The notes under the pieces are model-generated. The model was not told the DNA's origin. It was given only the letters and a program-made list of their open reading frames with translations, and ran no database searches. A program made the position numbers and the translations under genes. Of a DNA stretch of 64,000 nucleotides, positions 46,898 to 56,658 are shown piece after piece (position 1 is the stretch's first letter; every line of letters starts with the position of its first letter). The stretch is from Candidatus Brocadiaceae bacterium. GTDB lineage: Bacteria > Planctomycetota > Brocadiia > SM23-32. The stretch lies in assembly GCA_012728835.1 (NCBI GenBank), contig JAAYEJ010000064.1:1-64000 (forward strand), in the 5' to 3' direction.

Positions 46898-47974
46898 TCA
46901 GCGAGCACGCCGTTTCGGGAGCGGGTTCTGTCGGCGGCATTCTTCGATGACGGCGATCTGCCGGCGGACCTGTTGCGGTGTGATCACCAGCGGCGCGCCC
47001 TCCGTGAGCGCTTCGTGCAGACGGTTGTAGAAGATGCGGGCCATCACCGGGAACATGTTCGCCTTGCTCTTCGGCACGGTCCAGGTCTTCTCGACCCAGG
47101 GGAGTTCTTCGCGGCACCACTTGCGTCCCGGCAGGGGAGTGCGGCTGAGCGCCTGCTTCGGCGCCTTCTCCGGCCGGTAGTAGCGCCACTTCGCCTCGCC
47201 CCGAGTGGCGACCAGGCCGCCGAGCGTGCCGTAGACCTTGTACAGGAAGGGCGACGGATAGGCGGCGCAGTGGGAGATCTCCAGGTCGATGGTGGGGCGG
47301 TTCCTGCCCGTCAGGAGCACCTTGACGTGGTCGTCGGCGTCGCCGAACGGGTTGGCGCGGTCCATGGCGCACTTCACCTCGGGCATGCCCTTGCCGTAGA
47401 GCTGCAGGAGCTGATCCAGCATGTGCGCGCCGGTGTTGAGCAGGCAGCCGCCGGCATACTCCTGCAGAACCTGCCAGTCCCACCGCCGGGAGAACGTGTT
47501 GACCACGACCTTGATCATGACGATCCGGCCCAGAACGCCGGAATCGATCACCTTGCAGACCTGCGAGTAGTAGGGGGCGAACCGCGACTGCTGGTAGATG
47601 GCCAGCAGCCTGCCAGCCCGCTTCGAGGCCGCGATCATCCGATCCACGTCGCGCACGGTCGGCGCCAGGGGCTTCTCGCAGAGCACGTGAAGGCCCGCCT
47701 TGAACGCGTCGAGCGTCATGGGCAGGTGCAGATGGGACGGCGCGGCGATGACGGCCAGGTCCAGGTCGTCCCGTTCGAGCAGGCGGCGGTGGTCTTCGTA
47801 GGCGTCGACCTTCAGGTCCTTCTCGGCCTCCGCCCGCATCTCGGCCACCGGATCGGCGACGGCGACGACCTGGTAGCGGCGGTCCCGCCGGATGTGGTGG
47901 ACGTGGATGTCGTAGCCGCTGCGACCGAGCCCGATGATGCCGACGCGGATGGGGTCCCGCTTCGCCTTTGCCAT
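46898..47974 (-). CDS. Gfo/Idh/MocA-family oxidoreductase (copy 2)
   Basis: A 358-residue NAD(P)-dependent oxidoreductase. The Rossmann domain has GIIGLGRSGYD (residues about 12-22), VVAVADP and the family EKP (CEKPLAP); the C-terminal half is the substrate-binding sheet. It resembles the next gene (48061-49143) along its whole length, with shared blocks such as YQQSRFAPY, VIDSGVLGRIVMIK and DHVKVLLTG, so the two arose by tandem duplication. Such enzymes act on sugars or inositols; the substrate is unknown. The start at 47974 gives MAKAKRDPIRVG. It lies 86 bp after its paralogue. Confidence 0.88.
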   Translation of the reverse strand: MAKAKRDPIRVGIIGLGRSGYDIHVHHIRRDRRYQVVAVADPVAEMRAEAEKDLKVDAYEDHRRLLERDDLDLAVIAAPSHLHLPMTLDAFKAGLHVLCEKPLAPTVRDVDRMIAASKRAGRLLAIYQQSRFAPYYSQVCKVIDSGVLGRIVMIKVVVNTFSRRWDWQVLQEYAGGCLLNTGAHMLDQLLQLYGKGMPEVKCAMDRANPFGDADDHVKVLLTGRNRPTIDLEISHCAAYPSPFLYKVYGTLGGLVATRGEAKWRYYRPEKAPKQALSRTPLPGRKWCREELPWVEKTWTVPKSKANMFPVMARIFYNRLHEALTEGAPLVITPQQVRRQIAVIEECRRQNPLPKRRAR

Positions 47975-48060
47975 GGCGTCTGCTCCGCAGAAGGGAAGGG
48001 CCGGCGGGGGCATGGGCCGCCGGCCCGAAGACGAACACTCATCCTGGCTATGGTGCGGCC

Positions 48061-49143
48061 TCAGACGCCCCAGCCCCGCCGCTTCGAGAGCGGGTTCTGC
48101 CGGTGGCACTCCTCCATGACGGCGATCTGCCGGCGCACCTGTTCGAGGGTGACGATCAGCGGCGTCCCCTCCGTCAATGCGTTGTAGAGCTGGGTGTAGA
48201 ACGCCTTCGCCATGGTCGGGAAGAGGTGCGCCCTGCCCTTGGGCACGGTCCAGGTCTTCTCGACCCAGGGCAGCTTCTCCCGGCAGTACTGGCGCCCTTC
48301 GAGCGGCGTGCGGATGAGCGTCTGCTTCGGCGCCCTAACCGGGCGGAAGTACTTCCACTTCGCCTCGGTCGTCGTCGCCGTCAGGCCGCCCTTCGTGCCA
48401 TAGACCATGTAGGTGTAGGGCGAATAGGCGGCGCACGAGGAGATCTCCAGATCGATGGTCGGGCGGTTCTTGCCGGTCAGCAGCACCTTCACATGGTCCT
48501 CGGCGTTGCCCCACGTGTTGGCCCGGTCCATGATGCACTTCACTTCGGGCTTGCCGTCCCCGAAGAGCTGGAGCACCTGGTCCATCGGGTGCGGGCCCGT
48601 GTTGAGCAGGTTTCCGCCGTGGTTCTCCTGCAGCGTCTGCCAGTCCCACCGGCGGGCAAACCCGTTGAAGGCGCACTTGATCATCACGATGCGCCCGAGC
48701 ACGCCGGAGTCGATGACCTTCTTCACCTGCTCGAAATACGGGGCGAAGCGCGACTGCTGGTAGACGGCCAGCAGCTTGCCGGCGCCCTTGGCGGCGCGGA
48801 TCATCCGGTCCACGTCGCGCACGGTGCGTGCCAGCGGCTTCTCGCACAGTACGTTGTGGCCGGCCTTGAACGCCTCGAGGGCGATCGGCACGCGCAGGTG
48901 CGATGGCGAGGCATTGACCACGAGGTCAAGATCATCGCGAGCCAGCAGGTCGGCGTGGTCCGCGTAGCCGTCCGCCCCCAGTTCGTTCACGGCGTCCGCG
49001 CGCTGCCGTTCCAGGGGGTCTGCGACGGCGACGACCTTGAAGCGCCGATCCGTCCGCAGGTGCCCAACGTGAATGTCGTACCCGCTGCGTCCCTGTCCGA
49101 TGACGCCGACCCGAATCTGCTTTCGCTTCTTCGCCTTCGCCAT
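48061..49143 (-). CDS. Gfo/Idh/MocA-family oxidoreductase (copy 1)
   Basis: A 360-residue oxidoreductase with GVIGQGRSGYD, VVAVADP, SPSHLRVP and CEKPLARTVRDV in the nucleotide-binding half, then a beta-sheet domain with RRWDWQTLQENHGGNLLN and WVEKTWTVPKG. It is the upstream member of a tandem paralogous pair and carries the promoter (49225-49253). The start at 49143 has GGGAGC eight bases upstream. Substrate unknown; conservation of EKP in both copies suggests both are active. Confidence 0.88.
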   Translation of the reverse strand: MAKAKKRKQIRVGVIGQGRSGYDIHVGHLRTDRRFKVVAVADPLERQRADAVNELGADGYADHADLLARDDLDLVVNASPSHLRVPIALEAFKAGHNVLCEKPLARTVRDVDRMIRAAKGAGKLLAVYQQSRFAPYFEQVKKVIDSGVLGRIVMIKCAFNGFARRWDWQTLQENHGGNLLNTGPHPMDQVLQLFGDGKPEVKCIMDRANTWGNAEDHVKVLLTGKNRPTIDLEISSCAAYSPYTYMVYGTKGGLTATTTEAKWKYFRPVRAPKQTLIRTPLEGRQYCREKLPWVEKTWTVPKGRAHLFPTMAKAFYTQLYNALTEGTPLIVTLEQVRRQIAVMEECHRQNPLSKRRGWGV

Positions 49144-49224
49144 GGTCTCAGCTCCCGATGGTCTGCGGCGCCGTTCCTGGGCAGCGGGACGGCGCGCGGT
49201 CAGAGAACCCACAAAAGCGCCCGG

Positions 49225-49253
49225 AGTATGGCACAGTCGCCGGGCCGATGCAA
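49225..49253 (-). promoter_or_regulatory. Promoter of the tandem oxidoreductase genes
   Basis: Minus strand TTGCAT (49253-49248), a 17-bp spacer and CATACT (49230-49225). It lies 130 bp inside the gap and overlaps the end of the iron-sulfur flavoprotein transcript region. Confidence 0.5.
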
Positions 49254-49273
49254 ACGGCCTGCCGGCCCCTGCG

Positions 49274-49852
49274 CTATGCGCCGACGTCGCCCAGCAGCTC
49301 GGCGGCCGCCGTGCGCGCATCGGCCAGGTACTCCGGGCGGGCACGCACGAGGGCGTCGGGCGCGTCCACGCCGCCGTAGAAGCGGCTGACGGCGCACGCC
49401 ATGTTCAGGCACGACAGCCACGTCTTGACGATCGTCAGCGTGCACCGGTAGTAGCGCTCGCGGTCCATTGCGCCGACACACAGGAACATGCCCCGGCGGC
49501 GCGCCCGGGGCCCCTGCTTGAGCCGGTAGGTGCGCACCCAGTGGGCCTGGAAGCGGTCGACCAGCACCTTCAGGTGGCCCGGCAGGGACGTGAAGTAGAG
49601 CGGCGCCGCCACCACGACGTGGTCGGCGGCGTCGAAGCGGGGGTACAGGTCCTGCATCTCGTCCCGGATGACGCACCGGCCCGTTTCCCAGCACGCGTTG
49701 CACGAACGGCACGGGGTGATGGACATCCGATACGGGTAGAGGACGGAGACGTCGGCGCCGCGCTCGCGCAGGGCGTCCAGCGCGGCCTCGAGCACGGCGT
49801 CGCTGTTTCCCTCGCGCCGTGCGCTGCCGGCAACGGCCAGAACGGTGGTCAT
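49274..49852 (-). CDS. Iron-sulfur flavoprotein (flavodoxin-fold, compact Cys motif)
   Basis: A 192-residue FMN-binding reductase. The N-terminus [15 protein letters not shown] is the FMN phosphate loop; [21 protein letters not shown] is the flavin edge. [13 protein letters not shown] fits the compact C-x2-C-x2-C-x5-C motif that binds [4Fe-4S] in archaeal-type iron-sulfur flavoproteins (Isf), which pass ferredoxin electrons to oxygen or peroxide in anaerobes. Start 49852 overlaps the queC stop (ATGA), so the two are coupled. It is the last gene in the run from the V/A-ATPase operon. Confidence 0.82.
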   Translation of the reverse strand: MTTVLAVAGSARREGNSDAVLEAALDALRERGADVSVLYPYRMSITPCRSCNACWETGRCVIRDEMQDLYPRFDAADHVVVAAPLYFTSLPGHLKVLVDRFQAHWVRTYRLKQGPRARRRGMFLCVGAMDRERYYRCTLTIVKTWLSCLNMACAVSRFYGGVDAPDALVRARPEYLADARTAAAELLGDVGA

Positions 49853-50580
49853 GGTTGCGTCTCCTCCGGCGGGGCGGCGGCATAGGGGGTGGGGTCCGGC
49901 ACACCGGCGTCGGCGAACCCTCGGGCGCGCAGACGGCAACTGTCGCACCGCCCGCAGGCGCGGCCGTGGGAATCGGCGTCGTAGCAGCTGATCGTCAGGG
50001 AGTAGTCCACGCCAAGGCGGATTCCCGTGCGGATGATATCGGCCTTGGTCATGCCGATCAGCGGCGCGGCGATCTGCGTGGGGCGCCCCTCGACGGCGCG
50101 CTTCGTGGCCAGGGCGGCGAGGCGTTCGAATGCTTCGATGAACGCCGGCCGGCAGTCCGGGTAGCCGCTGTAGTCCACCGCATTGACGCCCACGAAGACG
50201 GTGTCGGACCCCGTCACCTCCGCGCAGGCGAGCGCGAAGGCCAGGAAGATCGTGTTGCGCGCGGGCACGTAGGTGGGGGGGATGGCCGGCGCGGTGTCGT
50301 GGGCCGACCGACCCGCCGGCAGGGGAGCGGCCGGGTCCGTCAGCGCGGAGCCGCCCAGTTCGGCGATGGGCAGGTCCAGCACGCGGTGCTCGACGGCGCC
50401 GAGGGACGCGGCGACGAGCCGGGCGGCCTGGAGTTCCACCTCATGCCGCTGGCCGTAGCGGAAGCTCAGCGCGCGGCACTCGTAGCCCCGGTGGACGGCC
50501 ACGGCCAGCGCGGTCGCCGAGTCGAGCCCGCCGCTCAGCAGCACGACGGCCCGCCGCCCGGATGTGTTGTCGTTCGCCAT
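49849..50580 (-). CDS. queC: 7-cyano-7-deazaguanine synthase
   Basis: A 243-residue ATP-dependent enzyme that makes preQ0 from 7-carboxy-7-deazaguanine in queuosine synthesis. The PP-loop is [29 protein letters not shown] and GMTKADII are family motifs; the zinc site is formed by Cys in [21 protein letters not shown] 50580 is chosen; a GTG at 50604 would add eight residues. queD, queE and queF are not in the window. It follows the ATPase subunit D gene by 52 bp and is fused by ATGA to the flavoprotein gene. Confidence 0.94.
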   Translation of the reverse strand: MANDNTSGRRAVVLLSGGLDSATALAVAVHRGYECRALSFRYGQRHEVELQAARLVAASLGAVEHRVLDLPIAELGGSALTDPAAPLPAGRSAHDTAPAIPPTYVPARNTIFLAFALACAEVTGSDTVFVGVNAVDYSGYPDCRPAFIEAFERLAALATKRAVEGRPTQIAAPLIGMTKADIIRTGIRLGVDYSLTISCYDADSHGRACGRCDSCRLRARGFADAGVPDPTPYAAAPPEETQP

Positions 50581-50632
50581 GTGCCTCCGGCTCCATGCAG
50601 GCACCGGCCCTCCTCGCGCCGTCGCCCTGCGC

Positions 50633-51295
50633 CTACCCGACCCCGGCGTGCCGGGCGGGGAGTTCCTCTCGCTGGCGGGCGGCGCGCATCTCCTTGATCT
50701 TCATCAGGCGCACCGTGTTGCCGCGCTCCAGTTCCTCCAGCTTGCTGCGGATGGTGCGCATGGCTTCGCGCAGTTGCGGGATCATGACGTATTCGAGCGC
50801 GTTGACGCGTCGGCGCGTGCGCTCGATCTCGGCGATGAGCAGCCAGACGGCGTGCTCCATCTCGGCCAGTTCGATGATGCGGGGCACGAAGTGCCGGAGC
50901 CCCTCGACGGCTTCGTCGAACTCCACGGCCGTCTGCAGGAGGCTGTAGCCGCCGGCGGACTGGATGCGGGGTTCGATGACCGGCACGTTCACGCCCGTGA
51001 TGTTGCGCGTGGTCACCGTCAGGCCGATCTCGCTGCGGCTCTGCTCCAGCGCGGCCTCGACGGCGCCGGGGGCGCTGCACAGCCCTGCCAGCACGAAGCC
51101 CTTGAGCACTTCGGGAAACTCCGCATCGAAGGCCCGACGGGCCGTTTTGTAGCGGTCCAGGAGGCCGAGGAACTCCTTCATCATGCCGTCAAGCTTGTCC
51201 TTCAGCAGGCCGTGTCCGCGCGTGGCCGTGGCCAGGCGCGAGCGCACCTGCAGCAGCGCCATCCGGGTGGCCGTCACGTTCATCTGCTGTGCCAT
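50633..51295 (-). CDS. atpD: V/A-type ATPase subunit D (central shaft)
   Basis: A 220-residue coiled-coil protein. The N-terminal [32 protein letters not shown] is the start of the long shaft helix, and the C-terminal half ([20 protein letters not shown]) returns along it. Subunit D rotates inside the A3B3 head, like gamma of F-ATPase. It is the last of nine ATPase genes, 28 bp after subunit B. Confidence 0.95.
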   Translation of the reverse strand: MAQQMNVTATRMALLQVRSRLATATRGHGLLKDKLDGMMKEFLGLLDRYKTARRAFDAEFPEVLKGFVLAGLCSAPGAVEAALEQSRSEIGLTVTTRNITGVNVPVIEPRIQSAGGYSLLQTAVEFDEAVEGLRHFVPRIIELAEMEHAVWLLIAEIERTRRRVNALEYVMIPQLREAMRTIRSKLEELERGNTVRLMKIKEMRAARQREELPARHAGVG

Positions 51296-51323
51296 CGCGA
51301 GGTTCCTTCCCCGGTGCCGCGCG

Positions 51324-52724
51324 TCATTCGGTCCGCACGGCGTGGCTCGGCCGCGACTCGGTGTAGTGCTGGTCGATGAACTCGTCGTGGACGCGTTTCA
51401 GTTCGGCGCGCGGCAGCATGCTGAGCAGGTTCCAGCCGATCTCGAGGGTGCGCTCGATGCTGCGGTCTTCGTCCTCCCCCTGCTGGATGTACTGCTCCTC
51501 GAATGCCTCCGCGAAGCGCACGTAGCGCACGTCCATCGCACTGAGGGCCGATTCGCCGAGTACGACGGCCAGCTCCTGCGCGTTCTTGCCGCGCGCGTAG
51601 GCGCTGTAGAGCTGGTTCATGACGTCGGCGTGGTCGGCGCGGGTCTTGCCTTCGCCGATGCCCTTGTCCTTCAGGCGCGAGAGCGACGGCATCACGTCGA
51701 TCGGGGGGTAGATGCCGGCGCCGTGGAGGGGCCGGTTCAGGATGATCTGGCCCTCGGTGATGTAGCCGGTCAGGTCCGGGATCGGGTGCGTCTTGTCGTC
51801 CTCGGGCATGGTGAGGATCGGCAACTGGGTGATGGACCCCCCCTTGCCGCGGATGCGGCCGGCCCGCTCGTAGATGGTGGCCAGGTCGGTGTAGAGGTAG
51901 CCCGGGTAGCCCCGCCGGCCCGGCACTTCGCGCCGCGCGGCGGAGACCTCGCGCAGGGCCTCGCAGTAGTTGGTCATGTCGATGAGGATGACCAGGATGT
52001 GCAGGTCATGCTCGAAGGCGAGGTACTCGGCGGCGGTCAGCGCCATGCGCACGACGCTGATGCGCTCGATGGTCGGGTCGTCGGCCAGGTTGACGAACAG
52101 GACGGCGCGTTCGATCGCGCCCGTGCGCTGGAAATCGCTGATGAAGTAGTTGGACTCCTCGAACGTGATGCCCATGGCGGCGAAGACGACGGCGAACTTC
52201 TGGCCGGACTTGCGCACCCTCGCCTGGCGGGCGATCTGCGCGGCCAGCCGTGCGTGCGGCAGACCGGATGCGGAGAAGATGGGCAGCTTCTGGCCGCGCA
52301 CCAGCGTGTTGAGGCCGTCGATGGCCGACACGCCGGTCTGGATGAACTCGTTCGGGTAGTCGCGCGTGAAGGGGTTCAGCGGGCTGCCGTTGATGTTGAG
52401 CCGCTTCTCCGGGATGATCTCCGGCCCGCCGTCGATGGGCCGTCCGGCCCCGTCGAAGACGCGCCCGAGCATCTCCATCGAGACGCCCAGCTCCTGGCCG
52501 CGCCCGAGGAAACGGACGCGCGTCTGGTCCGTCTTGATGCCGGATGTGCCCTCGAAGACCTGGATGAGCGCCTTGTCTTCATTGATGTCCAGCACGCTGC
52601 CGCGGCGCGTCTGGCCGTCGGAGAGCCGGATCTCCACGAGTTCTCCGTACGTCACGCCCTCGACCTGCTCCGCCAGCAGCAGCGGGCCGACGAGTTCCTT
52701 GACCGTCAGGTATTCCTTGGACAC
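51324..52724 (-). CDS. atpB: V/A-type ATPase subunit B
   Basis: A 466-residue non-catalytic nucleotide-site subunit. It has [32 protein letters not shown], the [26 protein letters not shown] segment and [21 protein letters not shown]. As in other B subunits the P-loop GxxxxGKT is absent. It alternates with A subunits to form the hexamer head. It starts 5 bp after subunit A, indicating tight coupling. Confidence 0.97.
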   Translation of the reverse strand: MSKEYLTVKELVGPLLLAEQVEGVTYGELVEIRLSDGQTRRGSVLDINEDKALIQVFEGTSGIKTDQTRVRFLGRGQELGVSMEMLGRVFDGAGRPIDGGPEIIPEKRLNINGSPLNPFTRDYPNEFIQTGVSAIDGLNTLVRGQKLPIFSASGLPHARLAAQIARQARVRKSGQKFAVVFAAMGITFEESNYFISDFQRTGAIERAVLFVNLADDPTIERISVVRMALTAAEYLAFEHDLHILVILIDMTNYCEALREVSAARREVPGRRGYPGYLYTDLATIYERAGRIRGKGGSITQLPILTMPEDDKTHPIPDLTGYITEGQIILNRPLHGAGIYPPIDVMPSLSRLKDKGIGEGKTRADHADVMNQLYSAYARGKNAQELAVVLGESALSAMDVRYVRFAEAFEEQYIQQGEDEDRSIERTLEIGWNLLSMLPRAELKRVHDEFIDQHYTESRPSHAVRTE

Positions 52725-52729
52725 GGCGT

Positions 52730-54565
52730 CTACTCCTCCTGGCCTTCCTCATCGTCGGACGGTTTGCCCGGTTCGCCCCCGGCCCCGGTCAGGGCGTTGA
52801 TCTCCTTGTCGACCTGCGTCATCAGCGCGTCGAACCTGTCCAGCTCGTCCTCGGCGATGCGCTTGGCGCGCGCGATGCCTTCGATGACGGGCAGTTCCGT
52901 CAGGCTGTCCAGGTCCGCTCCGTCCTCCAGGGCGTTGCGTGCCCGCTCGTGATACCGCAGGATGAGCGCCAGCAGGCGGAACTGCTTCGGGAGACTGGTG
53001 TAGGTGTCGATGTCGTCGAAGGCGTTCTGGTGAAGGAAGTCCTCGCGGATCATGCGTGCCGCCTCCATCAGGAGGCGGTCCGCCATGGAGAGCGCGTCGA
53101 TGCCGACCAGGCGCACCAGTTCCTCCAGCTCGGACTCGCGCTGGAGGATGCGCATGGCCTCCTTGCGGTTCGCTTCCCAACCGGGGGCGACGTGCTCGTT
53201 CGCCCATGCGTCGATGGCCTGCTGGTAGAGCGAGTAGCTGCGCAGCCACGAGATCGCCGGGAAGTGGCGCGCCGCGGCCAGGCTGGCTTCGAGGCTCCAG
53301 AAGACCTTGACGACGCGGAGCGTGGACTGCACGACGGGCTCCGAGAGGTCGCCGCCGGGGGGGGAGACGGCGCCGATGACGGTCAGGGTGCCCTGGCGGT
53401 CCGGCGCGCCCTGGCAGTCGACGAAGCCCACCCGCTCATAGAAGGCGGCGATCCGGCCGGCCAGGTACGCGGGGTAGCCCTCCTCGCCCGGCATCTCCTC
53501 GAGCCGTCCCGAGACCTCGCGCATCGCCTCGGCCCAGCGCGACGTCGAGTCGGCCATCAGGGCCACGTTGTAGCCCATGTCGCGGAAGTACTCCGCCATG
53601 GTGATGCCCGTGAACACCGAGGCCTCGCGGGCCGCCACGGGCATGTTGGACGTGTTGGCCACCAGGACGGTGCGCCGCATCAGCGGCTCGCCGCTGCGCG
53701 GGTCGTGCAGCTCGGGGAACTCCAGCAGGACGTCGGTCATCTCGTTGCCGCGTTCGCCGCAGCCGAGGTAGACGATGATGTCGGCGTTCGACCACTTGGC
53801 CAACTGGTGCTGCACCACCGTCTTGCCGCTGCCGAACGGGCCGGGGATGCAGGCCGTGCCGCCCATGGCCACCGGGTAGAGCATGTCCAGCACGCGCTGG
53901 CCCGTCACCAGGGGCACGACGGGCGGATGTTTGCGCGCCACCGGCCGGCCCGTGCGCACGGGCCAGACCTGCATCATCGTCACGGGCACCTCGCCGCCGT
54001 CGGACTCGAGCACGGCGACGGGGTCCGTGACGGTCGCCTCGCAGGCCTTGATGGAGCGGACACGCCCGCGCACGCCGGGCGGCACCATGACGCGATGCTC
54101 GACGACGGGCGTCTCCCGGACGGTGCCGATGATGTCGCCGGGGCCCACCTGGTCACCTTCCTTCACGGTCGGGACGAACGACCACCGCTTCTTGCGGTCG
54201 AGGGCGGGCGCGTCGGCGCCGCGCACGATGTAGTCGCCGTACTTCTCCGCCAGCACGCGCAGGGGCCGCTGCACGCCGTCGTAGATGCTCTCGATCAGGC
54301 CGGGGCCCAGTTCGACGCTCAGCGGGTTACCCATGGGGAAGACGGGCTCGCCGGGGCCGACCCCTTCGGTCTCTTCGTAGACCTGGATCGAGTAGGCATC
54401 GCCGCGGATCTCGATGACCTCGCCGAACAGCCGGGCCTCGCCGATGCGCACCAGTTCATACATCTTGGTGCCGGACAGGCCCTCGGCCACCACCAGCGGA
54501 CCGGAGACCCGCATCACGCGGCCGGGCGCTCGCTCCTGCGATTCCTGCGCAGCTTGTTCTGCCAT
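52730..54565 (-). CDS. atpA: V/A-type ATPase catalytic subunit A
   Basis: A 611-residue catalytic subunit. Walker A is GPFGSGKT within [18 protein letters not shown]; Walker B and arginine-contact regions follow ([36 protein letters not shown]). The inserted bulge (about 110-200) typical of V/A-type A subunits is present. The start is ATG 54565 with AAGGAA close upstream. It works with B, driven by the Na+ or H+ flow through the I-K ring. Confidence 0.97.
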   Translation of the reverse strand: MAEQAAQESQERAPGRVMRVSGPLVVAEGLSGTKMYELVRIGEARLFGEVIEIRGDAYSIQVYEETEGVGPGEPVFPMGNPLSVELGPGLIESIYDGVQRPLRVLAEKYGDYIVRGADAPALDRKKRWSFVPTVKEGDQVGPGDIIGTVRETPVVEHRVMVPPGVRGRVRSIKACEATVTDPVAVLESDGGEVPVTMMQVWPVRTGRPVARKHPPVVPLVTGQRVLDMLYPVAMGGTACIPGPFGSGKTVVQHQLAKWSNADIIVYLGCGERGNEMTDVLLEFPELHDPRSGEPLMRRTVLVANTSNMPVAAREASVFTGITMAEYFRDMGYNVALMADSTSRWAEAMREVSGRLEEMPGEEGYPAYLAGRIAAFYERVGFVDCQGAPDRQGTLTVIGAVSPPGGDLSEPVVQSTLRVVKVFWSLEASLAAARHFPAISWLRSYSLYQQAIDAWANEHVAPGWEANRKEAMRILQRESELEELVRLVGIDALSMADRLLMEAARMIREDFLHQNAFDDIDTYTSLPKQFRLLALILRYHERARNALEDGADLDSLTELPVIEGIARAKRIAEDELDRFDALMTQVDKEINALTGAGGEPGKPSDDEEGQEE

Positions 54566-54645
54566 GGTTCCTTCTCGCAACGTTGCTCTAAGTGGGCGGG
54601 CGGCGGCGGGACTGTGGAAAACATGTCTCGGCCATCTCAGTGGTC

Positions 54646-54996
54646 TCACCCGCCCTGTGAAGCCGCCGGATCGTCACCCAGAAGGTTCACGCCGACCGAC
54701 TGCTCCAGCACCCGCCGCATGTGCGACAGCGTGCTGCCCGTGCTTCCCCGGTGCGAGGGGACGACCAGCACGACCGCGCCCGTCGCACGGCGCACCTCGT
54801 CGACCACGTCCGGCCGGTCGCCGGCGACGGTCTCGCTCAGCAGCGTCAGCCCGACGGCCGCGTCGCCCATCGCCCGGCGCAGAGGGGCTTCCAGGTCCTC
54901 GCCGGCCTCCAGCGGCACAAACTCCATGCCGGCCTCCCGGAGGTACAGCATCTCATCCCGGGGACCGATCGCCACGACCCTCTTTGTCACCGCCAT
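54646..54996 (-). CDS. atpF: V/A-type ATPase subunit F
   Basis: A 116-residue Rossmann-like subunit that sits on the central shaft with D. It has VVAIGPRDEMLYLREAGMEFV, a central GLTLLSETVAG, and VLVVPSHRGSTGS. The family is short and variable; position between C and A in the operon supports the call. Confidence 0.88.
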   Translation of the reverse strand: MAVTKRVVAIGPRDEMLYLREAGMEFVPLEAGEDLEAPLRRAMGDAAVGLTLLSETVAGDRPDVVDEVRRATGAVVLVVPSHRGSTGSTLSHMRRVLEQSVGVNLLGDDPAASQGG

Positions 54997-55011
54997 CGGC
55001 GTTCCCGTTCG

Positions 55012-56019
55012 TCAGACGTAGCCGGGGCGCAGCCGCTCCAGGAGCAGCTCGGGCGCCACGCCGGCCCAGCGCCCCCCGAGCACCAGTTTCAGGTTGAACA
55101 CTTCCGTGTGCATGCCGATCGCATAGGCGAACACGCGCTCCGGCCCGAAGGCCACCGAGCGGGCGCCGCGCAGGTACTCGGCGAGGCCCTCCTCGGCCTG
55201 CCGCACGAACCCGCGCACGCGCGTGGCGCCGTCCAGGTCGCGCAGGCGGGAGGGCGCCACGCCCGCCACGGCACCGCCCAGCAGGTCCGGCCAGTCGGCC
55301 AGGTCCGCCCGCGTCAGGGCACCGGCCAGGCCGGCGTCCGGCAGCTCGGCCGCCACGGCCTGCTGCACGTCCGGCTTGTGTTCCAGCAGGCGTGCCCGCC
55401 AGAGCGACTCGACCCCGAGGATCGCGCGGCTCCGCCGCCAGTAGCCCGTGATGAAGTCGTTCCCGCGCCGTTCGGCTTCGCGTGCGAGCGCATCCAGGCA
55501 CTCGGCGTCGATGACGGCGTCCAGGAGTTCGGGCCGGTCGGCGGCGGTCGGCAGGACGGCGCGGACGCGCTGTACGCCCCGGCGCACGTACTCCGGCACA
55601 TCGGCGGGCAGGTCGTCCCACACGCGGGTCCAGAGGTCGTCGGCCTCCGGGGCCTTGCGTCCGGAGGCCCCTCGGTCGGGCTCGGCCCTCCGGTCTGCGA
55701 CGAAGCGGCGGAGTCCGTCGAACGCGTGCTGCACGTCGACGTGGAACGTGGCGAGGTCCGACGGGCTCACGGCGCGCAGCTCGGCGGCGCAGTCGGCCAG
55801 CGTCTCTGCGGCGATCCGGTCGAGGTGCCGCACGGCGGCCGCATCCGGGACGCGGTCCTCGAGCGCCGTTCCGCTCAGCCGTTGCAGGAGGGCGCCCGGT
55901 TCCGGTTCGGCCACCAGTTGCCGGAAGGCGTCGTGCGTGAGCAACCGGCCCTCGCGGGCGGCCACCAGGCCGCTCACGTAGGTCCACGCCGCCGGGGATT
56001 CACGCCGCGCCATGTCCAT
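55012..56019 (-). CDS. atpC: V/A-type ATPase subunit C (rotor-ring adaptor)
   Basis: A 335-residue, mostly helical protein of the V-type C/d family, the socket between the K ring and the D-F shaft. It starts WTYVSGLVAAREGRLLTHDAFRQL and has repeated three-helix segments; FAYAIGMHTEVFNLKLVLGG near the end is the conserved part. Sequence drift in this family is high, so the call rests partly on position between E and F. Confidence 0.87.
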   Translation of the reverse strand: MDMARRESPAAWTYVSGLVAAREGRLLTHDAFRQLVAEPEPGALLQRLSGTALEDRVPDAAAVRHLDRIAAETLADCAAELRAVSPSDLATFHVDVQHAFDGLRRFVADRRAEPDRGASGRKAPEADDLWTRVWDDLPADVPEYVRRGVQRVRAVLPTAADRPELLDAVIDAECLDALAREAERRGNDFITGYWRRSRAILGVESLWRARLLEHKPDVQQAVAAELPDAGLAGALTRADLADWPDLLGGAVAGVAPSRLRDLDGATRVRGFVRQAEEGLAEYLRGARSVAFGPERVFAYAIGMHTEVFNLKLVLGGRWAGVAPELLLERLRPGYV

Positions 56020-56037
56020 GCTCCTGCCGGGGGTGTC

Positions 56038-56637
56038 TCAGACGGTCACCTGTTGCGGGAACAGCAGCTCGGCCACCTCGGGCGCGAGCGTCTCGCGCAG
56101 TCGCCGCAGGCGGGACTCGATCGAGAGGTCGATCTCGAAGCGGCCGGCACGGAACAGCACGCCGCCGCTCAGGGGGCCGTCGTGCCGCTCCAGGCGCAGC
56201 CGGGCGTCTGCGGCACGGTGCTCGTTCATGCGTTCCACCAGGGGGGCCAGGCGCTCGGCGTCGCGCTCATTGCACAGAACCCGGCCGCCCACGTCCGCCG
56301 GCAGGGATTCCATCCACCGGCCGACCACGGCGCAGTAGTCGTCGTCCGGCAGCGCGGCCAGGCGTTCGGCCGCCCGGTCGAACAGGGAGTTGAGCATCTC
56401 GTTGCGCTGCTTGAGCAGGGCCAGGTTGTGCTCGGCCCGGCGGGCGACGATCTCCCGGTCGGCCCGCTGCCGCAGTTCATGCTCCGCCCGGCTGCGGCGG
56501 CGTTCGAACTCCATCGTCAGCGCCTCGCGGGCGGCCTCCAGCCGCTGGCGCTTGTGTTCCTCCGCCGTGGCGAGGATGCGCTCGGCCTCGGCGCGCGCCT
56601 CGGCCAGGATGGTCTCGCGTATGTGGTCCAGCGACAT
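56038..56637 (-). CDS. atpE: V/A-type ATPase subunit E (peripheral stalk)
   Basis: A 199-residue protein. Residues 1-90 form a charged heptad-like helix (ILAEARAEAERILATAEEHKRQR), then a globular C-terminal domain ending FEIDLSIESRLRRLRETLAPEVAELLF. It pairs with the small coiled-coil subunit H/G to form the stator. It lies between K and C in the operon. Confidence 0.93.
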   Translation of the reverse strand: MSLDHIRETILAEARAEAERILATAEEHKRQRLEAAREALTMEFERRRSRAEHELRQRADREIVARRAEHNLALLKQRNEMLNSLFDRAAERLAALPDDDYCAVVGRWMESLPADVGGRVLCNERDAERLAPLVERMNEHRAADARLRLERHDGPLSGGVLFRAGRFEIDLSIESRLRRLRETLAPEVAELLFPQQVTV

Positions 56638-56658
56638 CGGTGCGCCCTTCCTCGGCTC

